This document shows, in pieces, positions 9,010 through 18,531 of a stretch of DNA of 64,000 nt; within the stretch, counting starts at the first letter, position 1; every line of letters begins with the position of its first letter. The position numbers and the translations under genes are program-made. Under the pieces are notes generated by a model. It made no database searches and was not told where the DNA came from. It was given only the letters and a program-made list of their open reading frames with translations. The DNA is from Chloroherpeton thalassium ATCC 35110. Its GTDB lineage: Bacteria > Bacteroidota > Chlorobiia > Chlorobiales > Chloroherpetonaceae. The stretch spans positions 2,090,001 through 2,154,000 of the forward strand of contig NC_011026.1 in the NCBI RefSeq assembly GCF_000020525.1, written 5' to 3'.

Positions 9010-9110
9010 AAGTGTGTTTTTAAATCTTAGTTAATATTTATTAAGCCTTTAAATAGGAGAATAAATTCTGTTTTTTTGAAGGTCATTTCTAAAAACAACT
9101 TTTAAAATAA

Positions 9111-9827
9111 ATGAAAACCGTTCTGGAAGTAAGTGGCTTAACGAAGATTTATCAAAGTGGCGAGAGGCATTTGAAGGTGTTGGACGCGATTAATTTTTCC
9201 TTACAACAAGCCGATACATGCGCAATTGTGGGGCCATCGGGCAGTGGAAAAACCACACTGATGGGAATTTGCGCCGGTTTAGATAAGCCGACTTCGGGCA
9301 ACGTGCTTTTGAATGGAATTAATTTGGGCAGTTTAACTGAGGATGGACGCGCCAAAGTGCGCAATGAATATGTGGGATTTGTTTTTCAAAATTTTCAACT
9401 TATTCCTACCCTAACCGCGTTAGAAAACGTCTTAATTCCTTTGGAACTCAGGGGCGAAAAAGTTAGGCATGAAGAAGCGATCGCACTTTTGGAAAAAGTG
9501 AGCTTGAAAGATCGCATGAATCATTATCCTGTGCAGCTTTCGGGCGGCGAGCAGCAGCGCGTGGCTTTGGCGCGAGCGTTCATCAATCGCCCGATGATTC
9601 TTTTCGCAGATGAACCCACGGGAAATTTGGATACTGAAACCAGCAAAGCCGTTGAAGCCTTGCTTTTTGCACTCAATAAAGAAGCGGGAACTACGCTCGT
9701 GCTTGTCACTCACGATATGGAACTGGCCGAGAAAACCGGTCGCATTATGAAAATCAAGGGTGGCAAAATGGTTTTTGACAGCGCAAAAGCAGCTCAGCAA
9801 ATCGGGCTCGAAAATGTGAATCACTAA
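9111..9827 (+). CDS. ybbA: ABC transporter ATP-binding protein, YbbA/LolD type
   Basis: ATPase subunit of a MacB/LolCDE-type transporter. Walker A is GPSGSGKTTLMG near residue 43, Q-loop VFQNFQLIP, signature LSGGEQQRVALARAF, Walker [13 protein letters not shown], and H-loop LVTHDMELA. 238 residues, normal length. The FtsX-like permease follows after 8 bases, so the two form a transporter. Pairing with divergent tesA matches E. coli ybbAP, whose substrate is unsettled; proposals involve extraction or export of lipids or hydrophobic compounds. Confidence 0.93.
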   Translation: MKTVLEVSGLTKIYQSGERHLKVLDAINFSLQQADTCAIVGPSGSGKTTLMGICAGLDKPTSGNVLLNGINLGSLTEDGRAKVRNEYVGFVFQNFQLIPTLTALENVLIPLELRGEKVRHEEAIALLEKVSLKDRMNHYPVQLSGGEQQRVALARAFINRPMILFADEPTGNLDTETSKAVEALLFALNKEAGTTLVLVTHDMELAEKTGRIMKIKGGKMVFDSAKAAQQIGLENVNH

Positions 9828-9835
9828 AAAACGAT

Positions 9836-12409
9836 ATGCAACCTTCTACCTTTTCGCTGTTTCGGCAAATTCTCTGGACTTTCGCCATGGCTTGGCGCGA
9901 CAGCCGCACATATCGCAAGCGGCTCGGACTTTTTACTACTTCCATTGTGTTGGGCACGGCGGCGTTAGTTGCTATCAACTCCCTGAAAGAAAACCTAACA
10001 GAGTCGATTCACACGGAATCGAAATCACTATTAGGTGCGGATCTCTTGGTTGAAAAATCGCAGCCATTTACTTCCGACGAGCGACAGCTTTTCGACTCCT
10101 TGAAATCGGCAGGAAATGATATTTCAAATCAGGTGGATTTTTCCTCAATGGTACTTTTTCCACAAAATGGAAAAACCCGTTTGGCTATTATTCGAGCGTT
10201 TGAAGGAAATTATCCATACTATGGCGAATTTAAAACAGAACCGGAGAATTCTATCCAGCGCTTGAAGCATGAACAGTTTGCGCTGGTTGATGAAGGGCTC
10301 ATGACGCTGTTTGGCGCAAGGGTTGGCGATTCTATTCAGGTTGGCGCGTTGCGGTTTGGGATCGCGGGAAAGTTGGAGGAAATTCCAGGTGAATCGGCTT
10401 TTGAAACTTTAATTGGCCCACGTGTTTATATTCCGCTTGCCTACTTACAGCGCACCGGCCTCATTCAGCAGGGCAGCCGAACAAAGCATAAAGTATACTT
10501 TCAAATAAAATCCTCCGAAGCGTTAGTTCAAGTTCAAGAAGTTCTGAAAGGAAAATTAGATCTGTCCCTAACAAAAATGGTCACTGCCGAAGAGCGACAA
10601 GTAGCGCTGGGCAAGGCCATGGAAAATCTGTATAGATTCTTGAACTTAACCGGATTTATGGCGTTGCTACTTGGCAGCATTGGCATTGCCAGTGCGGTAA
10701 ATGTGTATATGAAGCAGAAACTTGAAACAGTGGCGGTGCTTCGCTGTTTGGGTTCCGTGTCGTGGCAAACGGTCAGTATTTATTTGATTCAGGCAATGGC
10801 CATGTCGCTTTTAGGAACGCTGATCGGCGCGGTTATTGGAATTGGGCTACAATATGTGCTGCCGATCATTTTAGTCGATTTTCTGCCCATTTCCATTGAT
10901 GTTCATCTTTCGCTGTCAAGCATTTTGCAAGCGGCTGCGGTAAGTCTTGGCATCACGCTAAATTTTGCCCTGTTGCCACTTCTGCCTGTTCGCCGAATTT
11001 CGCCGTTGCTGGCGCTTCGCAGCGCCTACGAAACGGACAGCAGACTTGCAAAAGATCCGCTGCGTTGGCTCATTTACGTGATGATTATCATTGGGGTTTC
11101 TATTTTTTCGGTTGTGCAAATCAAGTCGCCGGATGTTTCCTGGTGGTACGGGTTGTTATTTCCGCTTGGCGTGGGCGTGGTGGTTTTGCTGCTCGCCGCA
11201 TTTGCCCAGCTTTTTATTCATTTGCTGCGGCGATTTTTCCCGGAGCGAAGTTCTTATGTGTGGCGGCAAGGTTTGGCAAATCTCTTTCGCCCAAACAACC
11301 AATCGGTGGTGTTGGTACTTTCCGTTGGGTTGGGGGCGTTTTTTATTTCAACGCTATACTTTACTCAAAATGCGTTGCTGAGCCAAATCGCTCTTTCTGA
11401 TAAAAATGGGCAGCCGAATCTTGTGCTTTTTGATATTCAAGCCGATCAGAAAAAAGAAGTGGAGGCGCTGGTGGCGTCGGAAGCAATGCCAATCATGCAG
11501 AACATTCCGATTGTGACCATGCGTTTTTCGAAAGTTAAAAACGTGCAAGTTGCCGATTTGAACCGGGATTCGTCAGGAACGCAGGCCTATTTTTGGGAAT
11601 ATCGAACAACCTATCGCGATACGCTGGACGAAACGGAGAGCATTTTGGCGGGAAAATTTCACGGTCGCGCCTCGAAAAATCAAGAAGTGGTTGATGTGTC
11701 TCTGGCTGAATTTCTAACGAAGCGCCTCAATGTTGGCGTTAATGACACCCTTGTTTTTGATGTGCAAGGCGTGCCGATAACAGCGCTCGTGAGCAGCATT
11801 CGCAAGATCAATTTCACGCGCATTCAGCCGAGTTTTTCCATTGTTTTTCCCACGGGTGTTTTGGAAGATGCGCCGCAATTTTTTGCGCTGGTCACGCGTG
11901 CCAAATCCAGCGCGGAATCTGCCCGTCTGCAGCAGAAGCTGGTTCAGGCTTTTCCAAATGTTTCGGCGATCGATCTCGAATTAATCGTAACCACGCTCGA
12001 CGATGTGCTGAGCAAAATTTCGTTGGTGATTCGCTTCATGGCGCTTTTCAGCATTGCAACCGGTTTTACCGTGTTGGCCGGCGCGGTGATGACAAGCCGT
12101 TACCAACGCGTAAAGGAAAGCGTGCTTTTGCGCTCGCTTGGCGCAATGAAACGCCAGGTTGTGCAAGTGATGATCGTCGAATATTTTTTTCTTGGCAGTT
12201 TGGCGGCGGTGGTGGGCGTTGGCTTAGCGCTTTTAAGCAGTTGGGCGCTGGCGCATTTCTTTTTCAGCATCGATTTTTCGCCCAGTATTTGGCCAATTTT
12301 CCTTGCGATCGGTTTGGTTGTGGGCACAACAGTTTTGATTGGCGTTTGGGTGAGCCGCGGTATTCATGCGCGTTCCCCGCTGGAAGTGCTGCGCGCCGAA
12401 ACGCTTTAA
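9836..12409 (+). CDS. ybbP: ABC transporter permease, YbbP/FtsX-like
   Basis: Large permease of 857 residues. Order: one N-terminal helix near residue 40 (LFTTSIVLGTAALVAI), a periplasmic domain to about 260, three helices between about 270 and 390, a central pair of helices around 420-470, a helix near 510, a second periplasmic domain, and three helices in the last 130 residues (FMALFSIATGFTVLAG and onward). Two FtsX domains in one chain are typical of YbbP. It partners with the ATPase gene 8 bases upstream. It ends with a segment RSPLEVLRAE typical of the family coupling tail. Confidence 0.9.
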   Translation: MQPSTFSLFRQILWTFAMAWRDSRTYRKRLGLFTTSIVLGTAALVAINSLKENLTESIHTESKSLLGADLLVEKSQPFTSDERQLFDSLKSAGNDISNQVDFSSMVLFPQNGKTRLAIIRAFEGNYPYYGEFKTEPENSIQRLKHEQFALVDEGLMTLFGARVGDSIQVGALRFGIAGKLEEIPGESAFETLIGPRVYIPLAYLQRTGLIQQGSRTKHKVYFQIKSSEALVQVQEVLKGKLDLSLTKMVTAEERQVALGKAMENLYRFLNLTGFMALLLGSIGIASAVNVYMKQKLETVAVLRCLGSVSWQTVSIYLIQAMAMSLLGTLIGAVIGIGLQYVLPIILVDFLPISIDVHLSLSSILQAAAVSLGITLNFALLPLLPVRRISPLLALRSAYETDSRLAKDPLRWLIYVMIIIGVSIFSVVQIKSPDVSWWYGLLFPLGVGVVVLLLAAFAQLFIHLLRRFFPERSSYVWRQGLANLFRPNNQSVVLVLSVGLGAFFISTLYFTQNALLSQIALSDKNGQPNLVLFDIQADQKKEVEALVASEAMPIMQNIPIVTMRFSKVKNVQVADLNRDSSGTQAYFWEYRTTYRDTLDETESILAGKFHGRASKNQEVVDVSLAEFLTKRLNVGVNDTLVFDVQGVPITALVSSIRKINFTRIQPSFSIVFPTGVLEDAPQFFALVTRAKSSAESARLQQKLVQAFPNVSAIDLELIVTTLDDVLSKISLVIRFMALFSIATGFTVLAGAVMTSRYQRVKESVLLRSLGAMKRQVVQVMIVEYFFLGSLAAVVGVGLALLSSWALAHFFFSIDFSPSIWPIFLAIGLVVGTTVLIGVWVSRGIHARSPLEVLRAETL

Positions 12410-12527
12410 AGCGTGAGATTCACAGAGCGGCGCGCGCTATTTGTTCAAAAGCCGCAGTTCGAAAAATGTTGCGTCAATCAAAAGCGTGATTTTTCATCGT
12501 GCGAAAGCCGAATACACAGCTTCTATT

Positions 12528-12545
12528 TTCTGCATTTATGCAGAA
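12528..12545. promoter_or_regulatory. Perfect palindrome in front of cinA, possible operator
   Basis: TTCTGCAT-TT-ATGCAGAA is a perfect 8+8 inverted repeat, lying 3 bases before a TTGACT hexamer and 55 bases before the cinA start. It has CTG...CAG ends like a LexA site but with 8 rather than 10 bases between them. It could be an operator or, given the following TTTT, a weak terminator for ybbP. The rest of 12410-12600 shows no gene. Confidence 0.3.
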
Positions 12546-12600
12546 TTTTGACTACATTTTAGTTTAAAACATTAGCCTACTTTAACCTCAACGGTGCAAC

Positions 12601-13863
12601 ATGTTAGCCGAAATAATTTCCATTGGAGATGAGCTTTTGATAGGGCAGGTTGTCAACACCAATGCTACTTTTATCTCTAAATGTTTAGACGAAATTGGGA
12701 TTTCGACGCGACGAATCCTAACCGTTAGCGATAAGCCCGATTGTATCGAAAGGCAGCTTGCTGATTCTTTGAGCCATGCCGATTTGGTGCTCACCACAGG
12801 CGGTTTGGGCCCCACTCACGATGACATAACCAAGAAAATTATCGCCGACTTTTTTGGCTTGGGATATGAATTCAACGAAGAGGCTTTCGAGCGCTGCAAA
12901 GCCCTTTTTGCAAGGCGCGGTAGAGAAATGCCAGCATCGAATCGTTCGCAAGGTGAAGTCATCGAAGGTTCGGTGGTTTTGCAAAATACGCGTGGCACAG
13001 CGCCAGGCATGATTTTGCAAAACCTTCCTAATTATGAAGGAAAGTTTGTTGTGATTATGCCAGGTGTGCCTTACGAAATGCAGGAAATGATGCGCGTATC
13101 GGTCGTGCCTTTCTTTCAGCCGCATTCAAAGCATTTTATTAAGCATACGTCGCTCATGACCGCAGGCATCGGCGAATCGACGCTCGCCGAGCAGATTGGT
13201 GAGGTAAAAGCATTTCTTCCCGACGGATCTACACTTGCATTTCTTCCGCACTCAGTCGGCGTTAGGCTGCGTGTTTCCTCAAAAGGTGAAAATTTCCAAG
13301 CGGTTCAAAAAGAACATGCGCAAGTGGTTGACGCATTAAAAGCACGCATCGGCGGATATTTATACGCCACAACAGATATGCCGCTTGAGGAACACATTGG
13401 CGAATTGTTGAAATCGCGCGGCCTGAGTATTGCCACAGCAGAATCTTGCACGGGTGGGTTAATTGCGAATCGCCTAACAAATATTCCCGGATCTTCAGCC
13501 TACTTTTATCAAGGATTTGTAACTTATTCCAACGAAGCGAAAATCAAGGCGCTGGGTGTTCGTGAAGAAACCCTGGCTGCACATGGCGCCGTGAGCGAAG
13601 AAACGGCTCAAGAAATGGCCGCAGGCTGCCTTGAAAAAACCGGCAGCGACATTGCTATTTCTACAACAGGAATCGCTGGGCCGGGCGGCGGCACGGAAAT
13701 CAAACCCGTTGGAATGGTTTGCATTGGTGTTGCAACCAGCGCAAAACTTGGCAGCCGTTCCTTTGCCAAAACGATGATATTTTGGGCGGATAGATTGCTC
13801 AATAAAGAAAGATTTAGCGAGGCGGCGCTCAATCTTGTTAGGGAATTGTTGAACGCATCGTAA
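12601..13863 (+). CDS. cinA: CinA: competence/damage-inducible protein, NMN deamidase and ADP-ribose pyrophosphatase family
   Basis: Two-domain CinA of 420 residues. The N-terminal molybdopterin-binding-like domain (about 1-170; IISIGDELLIGQV, TTGGLGPTHDD) is linked in the family to ADP-ribose pyrophosphatase activity. The C-terminal domain (about 260-420; TAESCTGGLIANRL, ISTTGIAGPGGG) is the PncC amidase that converts nicotinamide mononucleotide to nicotinate mononucleotide, recycling NAD by-products. Full length. ATG at 12601 comes after GGTGCAAC with no strong ribosome site. The NAD link fits nadE in the same window, though the two are not in one operon. Confidence 0.93.
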   Translation: MLAEIISIGDELLIGQVVNTNATFISKCLDEIGISTRRILTVSDKPDCIERQLADSLSHADLVLTTGGLGPTHDDITKKIIADFFGLGYEFNEEAFERCKALFARRGREMPASNRSQGEVIEGSVVLQNTRGTAPGMILQNLPNYEGKFVVIMPGVPYEMQEMMRVSVVPFFQPHSKHFIKHTSLMTAGIGESTLAEQIGEVKAFLPDGSTLAFLPHSVGVRLRVSSKGENFQAVQKEHAQVVDALKARIGGYLYATTDMPLEEHIGELLKSRGLSIATAESCTGGLIANRLTNIPGSSAYFYQGFVTYSNEAKIKALGVREETLAAHGAVSEETAQEMAAGCLEKTGSDIAISTTGIAGPGGGTEIKPVGMVCIGVATSAKLGSRSFAKTMIFWADRLLNKERFSEAALNLVRELLNAS

Positions 13864-14172
13864 TTGCTATTTTGAACTTATGCAATTTAGCCTGCAGTCG
13901 TAAAGTCTGGCAATGCTAAGCGAATTACCCTTTGAACCGGTTAAAACAACTTGCGGCGTGTGCTGATCCAGAAACGCATAACGCATTTGCTATCACGTAT
14001 TTGTTCTAAATATGATGGCTTTTCAAATAGCCTATAAAGAGGCTTTGTTATAGCTGATTTTTCAAGCTCAAAAAAGTAAGGCTTTGTTGCCGCCATCGCT
14101 ATGTGATGCCATTAGCGATGGCTCTTTATTTTTAATCAGTAGAAATTTGTCGTTCGGAGAGGGAGGAGCAAA
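13864..14172 (+). other. Gene-free leader region upstream of the first GAF/HD-GYP gene
   Basis: No gene is visible in these 309 bases. Several short hairpins are possible (for example AGCCT/AGGCT near 14035 and a TATAGC repeat), and a clear terminator ends 40 bases before the next start codon. I looked for a cyclic-di-GMP riboswitch core and did not find a convincing match. A long 5' leader with an attenuator is possible. Confidence 0.35.
14092..14133 (+). terminator. Rho-independent terminator just before the HD-GYP gene
   Basis: A 9-bp perfect stem GCCATCGCT (14092-14100) with AGCGATGGC (14114-14122), 13-base loop, followed by TCTTTATTTTT. It is 229 bases after the cinA stop but only 40 bases before the next ATG, so it either ends a long cinA 3' region or acts as an attenuator in the leader of the gene at 14173. 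Confidence 0.75.
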
Positions 14173-16260
14173 ATGCAAGAAAAAATCAAAGTCCGTATTC
14201 TTGATAAGGTTTGTTTAGACGTGTCTGCGATGGATGGATCGTTGCTGCAATTTGCAGGACTCTATGATTATTATTGCCCTGCCGATGTTCCTAAAAATTT
14301 AGGTGAGTTTATTTTACAAAATCCCCAGTCGTATTTTTTGGTTCTGGTTGATCCGTTGACGCTGCACAGAGAGCAATTGAAAGTGCCGATAGCGGGTCAG
14401 AAGCGGTTGGCATTTGCAGTGGTGGCCTCACCGCATGAACTCAATGATGTTGAGCATTGCGAAGATTTGCTTGCCAGCAAATGCGTGATCGATGTGCTTG
14501 AGTCGCCGCTCACCGCCAATCGACTGAATATTTTGCTTCGGCGAGCAGAACTGTATTTCCAGCAAGAGCGCGATTTACGAACGCTCAAACATGAGCTAAC
14601 GCAGCAGCGCGATGAACTTCATAAGCTAAATGAAATCGGCATTGCCCTTTCCAGCGAACGCGATATTTCCAAGTTGCTTGATATCATCCTTTCAAAAAGC
14701 ATGGAAATTACCGACGCCGATGCAGGCAGCCTTTATATTGTGGAAGAAATAGAAGGGGTTGAGGAAAATCCGGCGCATTACCTTTTCAACAAGCAACTTC
14801 GCTTTCGGCACACCAAAAATTATAGCAAGGCGGTTCCATTCAAGGAATTTACGATGCCGATTAGTCCGAATAGCATTGCCGGTTATGTGGCGCTTTCCGG
14901 AAAGCCGCTCAATTTGCCGGATGTCTATGAAATTTCCGGCGGTGTGCCGTATGGCTTTGGCGGCAGAAATTTTGATCAATCCATCGGTTATCGTACCACT
15001 TCGATGCTGGTTGTGCCAATGCTCAACCGCAGCGAAGAAACCATTGGCGTCATTCAGCTGATCAATAAAAAGCGAGACGTGACGGCAGTACTGACCGACG
15101 AAGCTGTGACAAAGCAACTTGTCATTGCGTTCAACAAGGTCGATGAGGATTTTATTTATTCGTTGGCTTCGCAAGCAGCGGTGGCTTATGAAAATAAAAT
15201 CCTTTTCGAAGCGCATAAAAATCTGCTCGATTCCTTTATTCGCTTAATTGCCGACGCCATTGATAAAAAGTCGCCATACACGGGCGGCCATTGCAACCGC
15301 GTGCCGGTTTTAACTGAAATGCTGACGCGTGCGGCGTGCGACGACTCAGATAGCGTTTTTGCCGATTTTAACCTCACGCCCGAACAATGGTATGAACTTC
15401 ACATTGCGGCGTGGCTTCACGATTGTGGGAAAGTCACCACGCCGGTCCATGTCATGGATAAATCTACCAAACTGGAAACCATTTACGACCGAATTGAGAC
15501 GGTCAAAGCGCGCTTTGAAGTGCTCAAACGCGACGCCAAAATTGACTATCTCAAAGCGCAACTTGCTGGCGACGCACCGGCTGAGGAGCTCAAAAAAACT
15601 TTCGACAAAAAAATCGCCAAGCTGGAAGATGACTTACGCTTCATTGAATCGGTCAACGTTGGCGGCGAATATTTAGAAAATGAAAAAATAGAGCGTATTC
15701 GCAAGATTGCGTTCACACCGATTGTTTTAGCTGGGCAGCAAACCGCGCTGCTTTCTGGCGAGGAAACATACAATCTGAGCATTCGCAAAGGCACGCTCAC
15801 GCCCGAAGAACGCCAAATTATCAACGACCATATTTCTGTGACCATTGCGATGTTGGAGAAGCTTCCTTTCCCGCGCAATTTGATGCGCGTGCCGGAATAT
15901 GCCGGCGGGCATCACGAAAAAATGGATGGAACAGGTTATCCAAAAGGCCTGAAGCGCTCCGAAATGTCCATTCCTTCTCGAATTATGGCCATTGCCGATG
16001 TATTCGAGGCCTTAACCGCAGTGGATCGTCCTTATAAAAAAGGAAAATCGCTTAGCGAGGCCATGCGGATTATGGGCTGCATGAAAAAAGAAAATCACCT
16101 GGATCCTGATTTGTTTGATTTGTTTGTCAAATCGAAAGTTTATAGAGCCTATGCGGAAAAGTATATGTCGCCGGAGCTGATTGATGAAGTCGATGAGGAA
16201 AAACTGCTTGCGATAAAGCCAAATGCGCTTGAACTGAAACCTGTGGCCGTCAAACTCTAA
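14173..16260 (+). CDS. GAF domain / HD-GYP phosphodiesterase (cyclic-di-GMP), copy 1
   Basis: HD-GYP proteins hydrolyse cyclic-di-GMP. Order in 695 residues: a degenerate receiver-like N-terminus (about 1-125, ending SPLTANRLNILLRRAE), a coiled coil (130-152), a GAF domain (about 160-345), and an HD-GYP domain (about 355-640). Metal ligands are visible: HD at 416-417 (LHDCGK), HHE at 580-582 and DGTGYP at 585-590. Between HD and HHE there are about 160 residues instead of about 65; the extra part is charged and helical. Ribosome site GGAGGAG (14162-14168) is strong. A paralogue of the same build follows at 16432, so this is a tandem duplication. Confidence 0.9.
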   Translation: MQEKIKVRILDKVCLDVSAMDGSLLQFAGLYDYYCPADVPKNLGEFILQNPQSYFLVLVDPLTLHREQLKVPIAGQKRLAFAVVASPHELNDVEHCEDLLASKCVIDVLESPLTANRLNILLRRAELYFQQERDLRTLKHELTQQRDELHKLNEIGIALSSERDISKLLDIILSKSMEITDADAGSLYIVEEIEGVEENPAHYLFNKQLRFRHTKNYSKAVPFKEFTMPISPNSIAGYVALSGKPLNLPDVYEISGGVPYGFGGRNFDQSIGYRTTSMLVVPMLNRSEETIGVIQLINKKRDVTAVLTDEAVTKQLVIAFNKVDEDFIYSLASQAAVAYENKILFEAHKNLLDSFIRLIADAIDKKSPYTGGHCNRVPVLTEMLTRAACDDSDSVFADFNLTPEQWYELHIAAWLHDCGKVTTPVHVMDKSTKLETIYDRIETVKARFEVLKRDAKIDYLKAQLAGDAPAEELKKTFDKKIAKLEDDLRFIESVNVGGEYLENEKIERIRKIAFTPIVLAGQQTALLSGEETYNLSIRKGTLTPEERQIINDHISVTIAMLEKLPFPRNLMRVPEYAGGHHEKMDGTGYPKGLKRSEMSIPSRIMAIADVFEALTAVDRPYKKGKSLSEAMRIMGCMKKENHLDPDLFDLFVKSKVYRAYAEKYMSPELIDEVDEEKLLAIKPNALELKPVAVKL

Positions 16261-16431
16261 CCTTGTTAGATGGGTTCTTTGGAAATGAAATTCTGAATGC
16301 GTTATTCCTGGAAAAATTTCACAGCGTTTTTTGCCAAAACCTAACAAGCAACTTGATTTTCCGAGAAGAAAAACGCATCATTTGCAACTGTTCTGCTAAA
16401 GTCGTTTTAATCAACACGAGAAGGAGTTTCA

Positions 16432-18456
16432 ATGTCCGTTTTAGGAAAGCTACACATTTTGGATCAGGTTGGATTAGAGCCCGCTGTTATCGATGCTTCT
16501 GTTGTTGGCAAAACCGATGGGTTCATGTACCATGCGCCTCGGACAATTGCAGAAAGTTTGAGTTTGCTTGAAAAGCAGCCCAACGGTGAGTTTCGCTGCT
16601 TGCTTTTGATTGCGCCTGAAACGGTGTCGCGTGTTGAAAAGGAACTTCCAGCCAGTTTACAGCAAAAAGTGGCGATAGCAATTGTGGCGTCGGCTGATAA
16701 AATTGACGCCATTGGTGATTGTTCAAAATTGCTTGAAGAGCCAAACCTCATCGATATTTTAGAAACGCCGCTCACGGTTACGCGCATCAATGTGCTTTTG
16801 CGTCGCGCCGAAGTGCATTTCAAGGAGCGCGAGCATGTGGCCTCGTTGCATCGCGCATTGATTTCGCAGCGCGATGAGCTGCAAAAGCTCAATGAAATTG
16901 GCATTGCCCTTTCCAGCGAGCGCGATATTACCGCACTTTTGGAGTTAATTTTGTCCATCAGCATGGAAATTTCGGGATCGGATGCAGGCAGCCTCTACAT
17001 TGTTGAAGAAATTCCCGACTCGCCGTTTGATAAGTACAATTACTTTCGCAACAAGCAGCTTCGGTTTCGCCACTCAAAAAATTTTAGCAAGGAAGTTCCG
17101 TTCAAGGAATTTACCATGCCGATCAGTCCAAATAGCATTGCCGGCTATGCGGCGCTTTCTGGAAAGCCGCTGAATTTGCCCGATGTGTATGAAATTCCAG
17201 AAGGCGTGCCTTACGGTTTTGGCGGGCGCAAGTTTGATGAAAATATTGGGTATCGCACCATGTCGATGCTGACGGTGCCGATGCTCAACCGCGATAATCA
17301 AACGATTGGCGTGATTCAGCTGATCAACAAAAAGCGCGACGTGTGCGTGAGGTTGAACAATGCGGACATCACCCAGCAAGTGGTGATTCCATTCCAAAAA
17401 AACGATGAAAATTTCATTTATTCCTTGGCGTCTCAAGCGGCGGTTGCTTATGAAAATCGGCGGCTTTACGACAGCATCCGCCGCCTGTTTGAAGGCTTTA
17501 TCAAGGCTTCGGTGACAGCCATCGAATCCCGAGATCCAACCACTTCCGGACACTCCGAGCGCGTGGCCATTCTAACGGTGGGGTTGGCTGAGGTGGTTGA
17601 TAAAACCGATGCGGGCACGTATAAGGCCGTCAAATTTTCGCGACAAGATATTCAAGAAATAAAATACGCCTCGCTTCTGCACGATTTTGGAAAAATTGGC
17701 GTTCGCGAGCCGGTTTTGGTCAAGGCCAAGAAGCTTTATGATCACGAGCAGCTCGCGATTGAAAACCGCTATGAGATCATCAGAAAAAGCATTGCGCTTG
17801 AAGCGTCGAAGCAAAAAGTGCAATCTTTGCTGGAAAAATCGCGCGAGGAAGCGTTGGCGACGATTGGGGCGATCGATCAAGCCAGTTATGAAAAAATCGC
17901 TGAATTGGACGATTATCTGGCGTTTATTTTGAAAGTAAACGAGCCAACAATTTTGAAAAGCGAAGGTTTCGAAAAACTTCGTGAAATACACGCCAAATCG
18001 TTTGGGATAAATGGAAAAGAAGCCTATCCGTACCTAACGGAACAGGAAGCAATTCGTTTGATGATTCCAAAAGGTAGCCTCGATGAAGAAGAGCGTCGCC
18101 AAATTGAATCGCATGTGACGCACACCTATAATTTTCTCAAACAAATTCCTTGGACCAACGACTTGCGCAACGTGCCTGAAATTGCGTATGCTCACCACGA
18201 AAAGCTTGATGGCTCCGGTTATCCGCTTAAAATTCCAGCTGAAGCCATTCCGGTTCAATCCAAAATGATGACCATTTCCGACATATTTGACGCCTTGACG
18301 GCTCAAGATCGGCCTTATAAAAAAGCAGTTCCTCTTGATCGCGCATTGGATATTTTAGGCTTTGAAGTCAATGCAAGCAAAATAGATGCAGAGCTCTATA
18401 AAATTTTCATTGATGCAAAAATCTTTGATCTCGTCAATCAAAAGCCGGAAGGCTAA
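16432..18456 (+). CDS. GAF domain / HD-GYP phosphodiesterase (cyclic-di-GMP), copy 2
   Basis: Second copy of the receiver-like/GAF/HD-GYP protein, 674 residues. The GAF parts of both copies share long identical blocks (for example LNEIGIALSSERDI and MPISPNSIAGY). HD is at 417-418 (LHDFGK), HHE at 588-590, DGSGYP at 593-598. It keeps the same long helical insertion between HD and HHE, rich in Glu, Lys and Ala. Unlike copy 1 it has the canonical SGHSERVA in the first HD-GYP helix, where copy 1 has GGHCNRVP. Ribosome site AGAAGGAG is close to the ATG. The 171 bases between the two genes hold no gene and no clear terminator, so they may be cotranscribed. Confidence 0.9.
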   Translation: MSVLGKLHILDQVGLEPAVIDASVVGKTDGFMYHAPRTIAESLSLLEKQPNGEFRCLLLIAPETVSRVEKELPASLQQKVAIAIVASADKIDAIGDCSKLLEEPNLIDILETPLTVTRINVLLRRAEVHFKEREHVASLHRALISQRDELQKLNEIGIALSSERDITALLELILSISMEISGSDAGSLYIVEEIPDSPFDKYNYFRNKQLRFRHSKNFSKEVPFKEFTMPISPNSIAGYAALSGKPLNLPDVYEIPEGVPYGFGGRKFDENIGYRTMSMLTVPMLNRDNQTIGVIQLINKKRDVCVRLNNADITQQVVIPFQKNDENFIYSLASQAAVAYENRRLYDSIRRLFEGFIKASVTAIESRDPTTSGHSERVAILTVGLAEVVDKTDAGTYKAVKFSRQDIQEIKYASLLHDFGKIGVREPVLVKAKKLYDHEQLAIENRYEIIRKSIALEASKQKVQSLLEKSREEALATIGAIDQASYEKIAELDDYLAFILKVNEPTILKSEGFEKLREIHAKSFGINGKEAYPYLTEQEAIRLMIPKGSLDEEERRQIESHVTHTYNFLKQIPWTNDLRNVPEIAYAHHEKLDGSGYPLKIPAEAIPVQSKMMTISDIFDALTAQDRPYKKAVPLDRALDILGFEVNASKIDAELYKIFIDAKIFDLVNQKPEG

Positions 18457-18531
18457 GGGCATCGGATTGCACAGCCCAATTGCGAGCAAAAATATTATCT
18501 TTTATTTTTTACACCTATCGAATGTTTTCGC

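Noticed and set aside
8834-9034. Plus-strand frame opposite the tesA start
   Set aside because: Antisense shadow of a clear SGNH gene, with no family likeness.
13864-14172. Cyclic-di-GMP (GEMM) riboswitch before the HD-GYP gene
   Set aside because: The conserved GEMM core and its tetraloop receptor were not seen; only the terminator could be supported.
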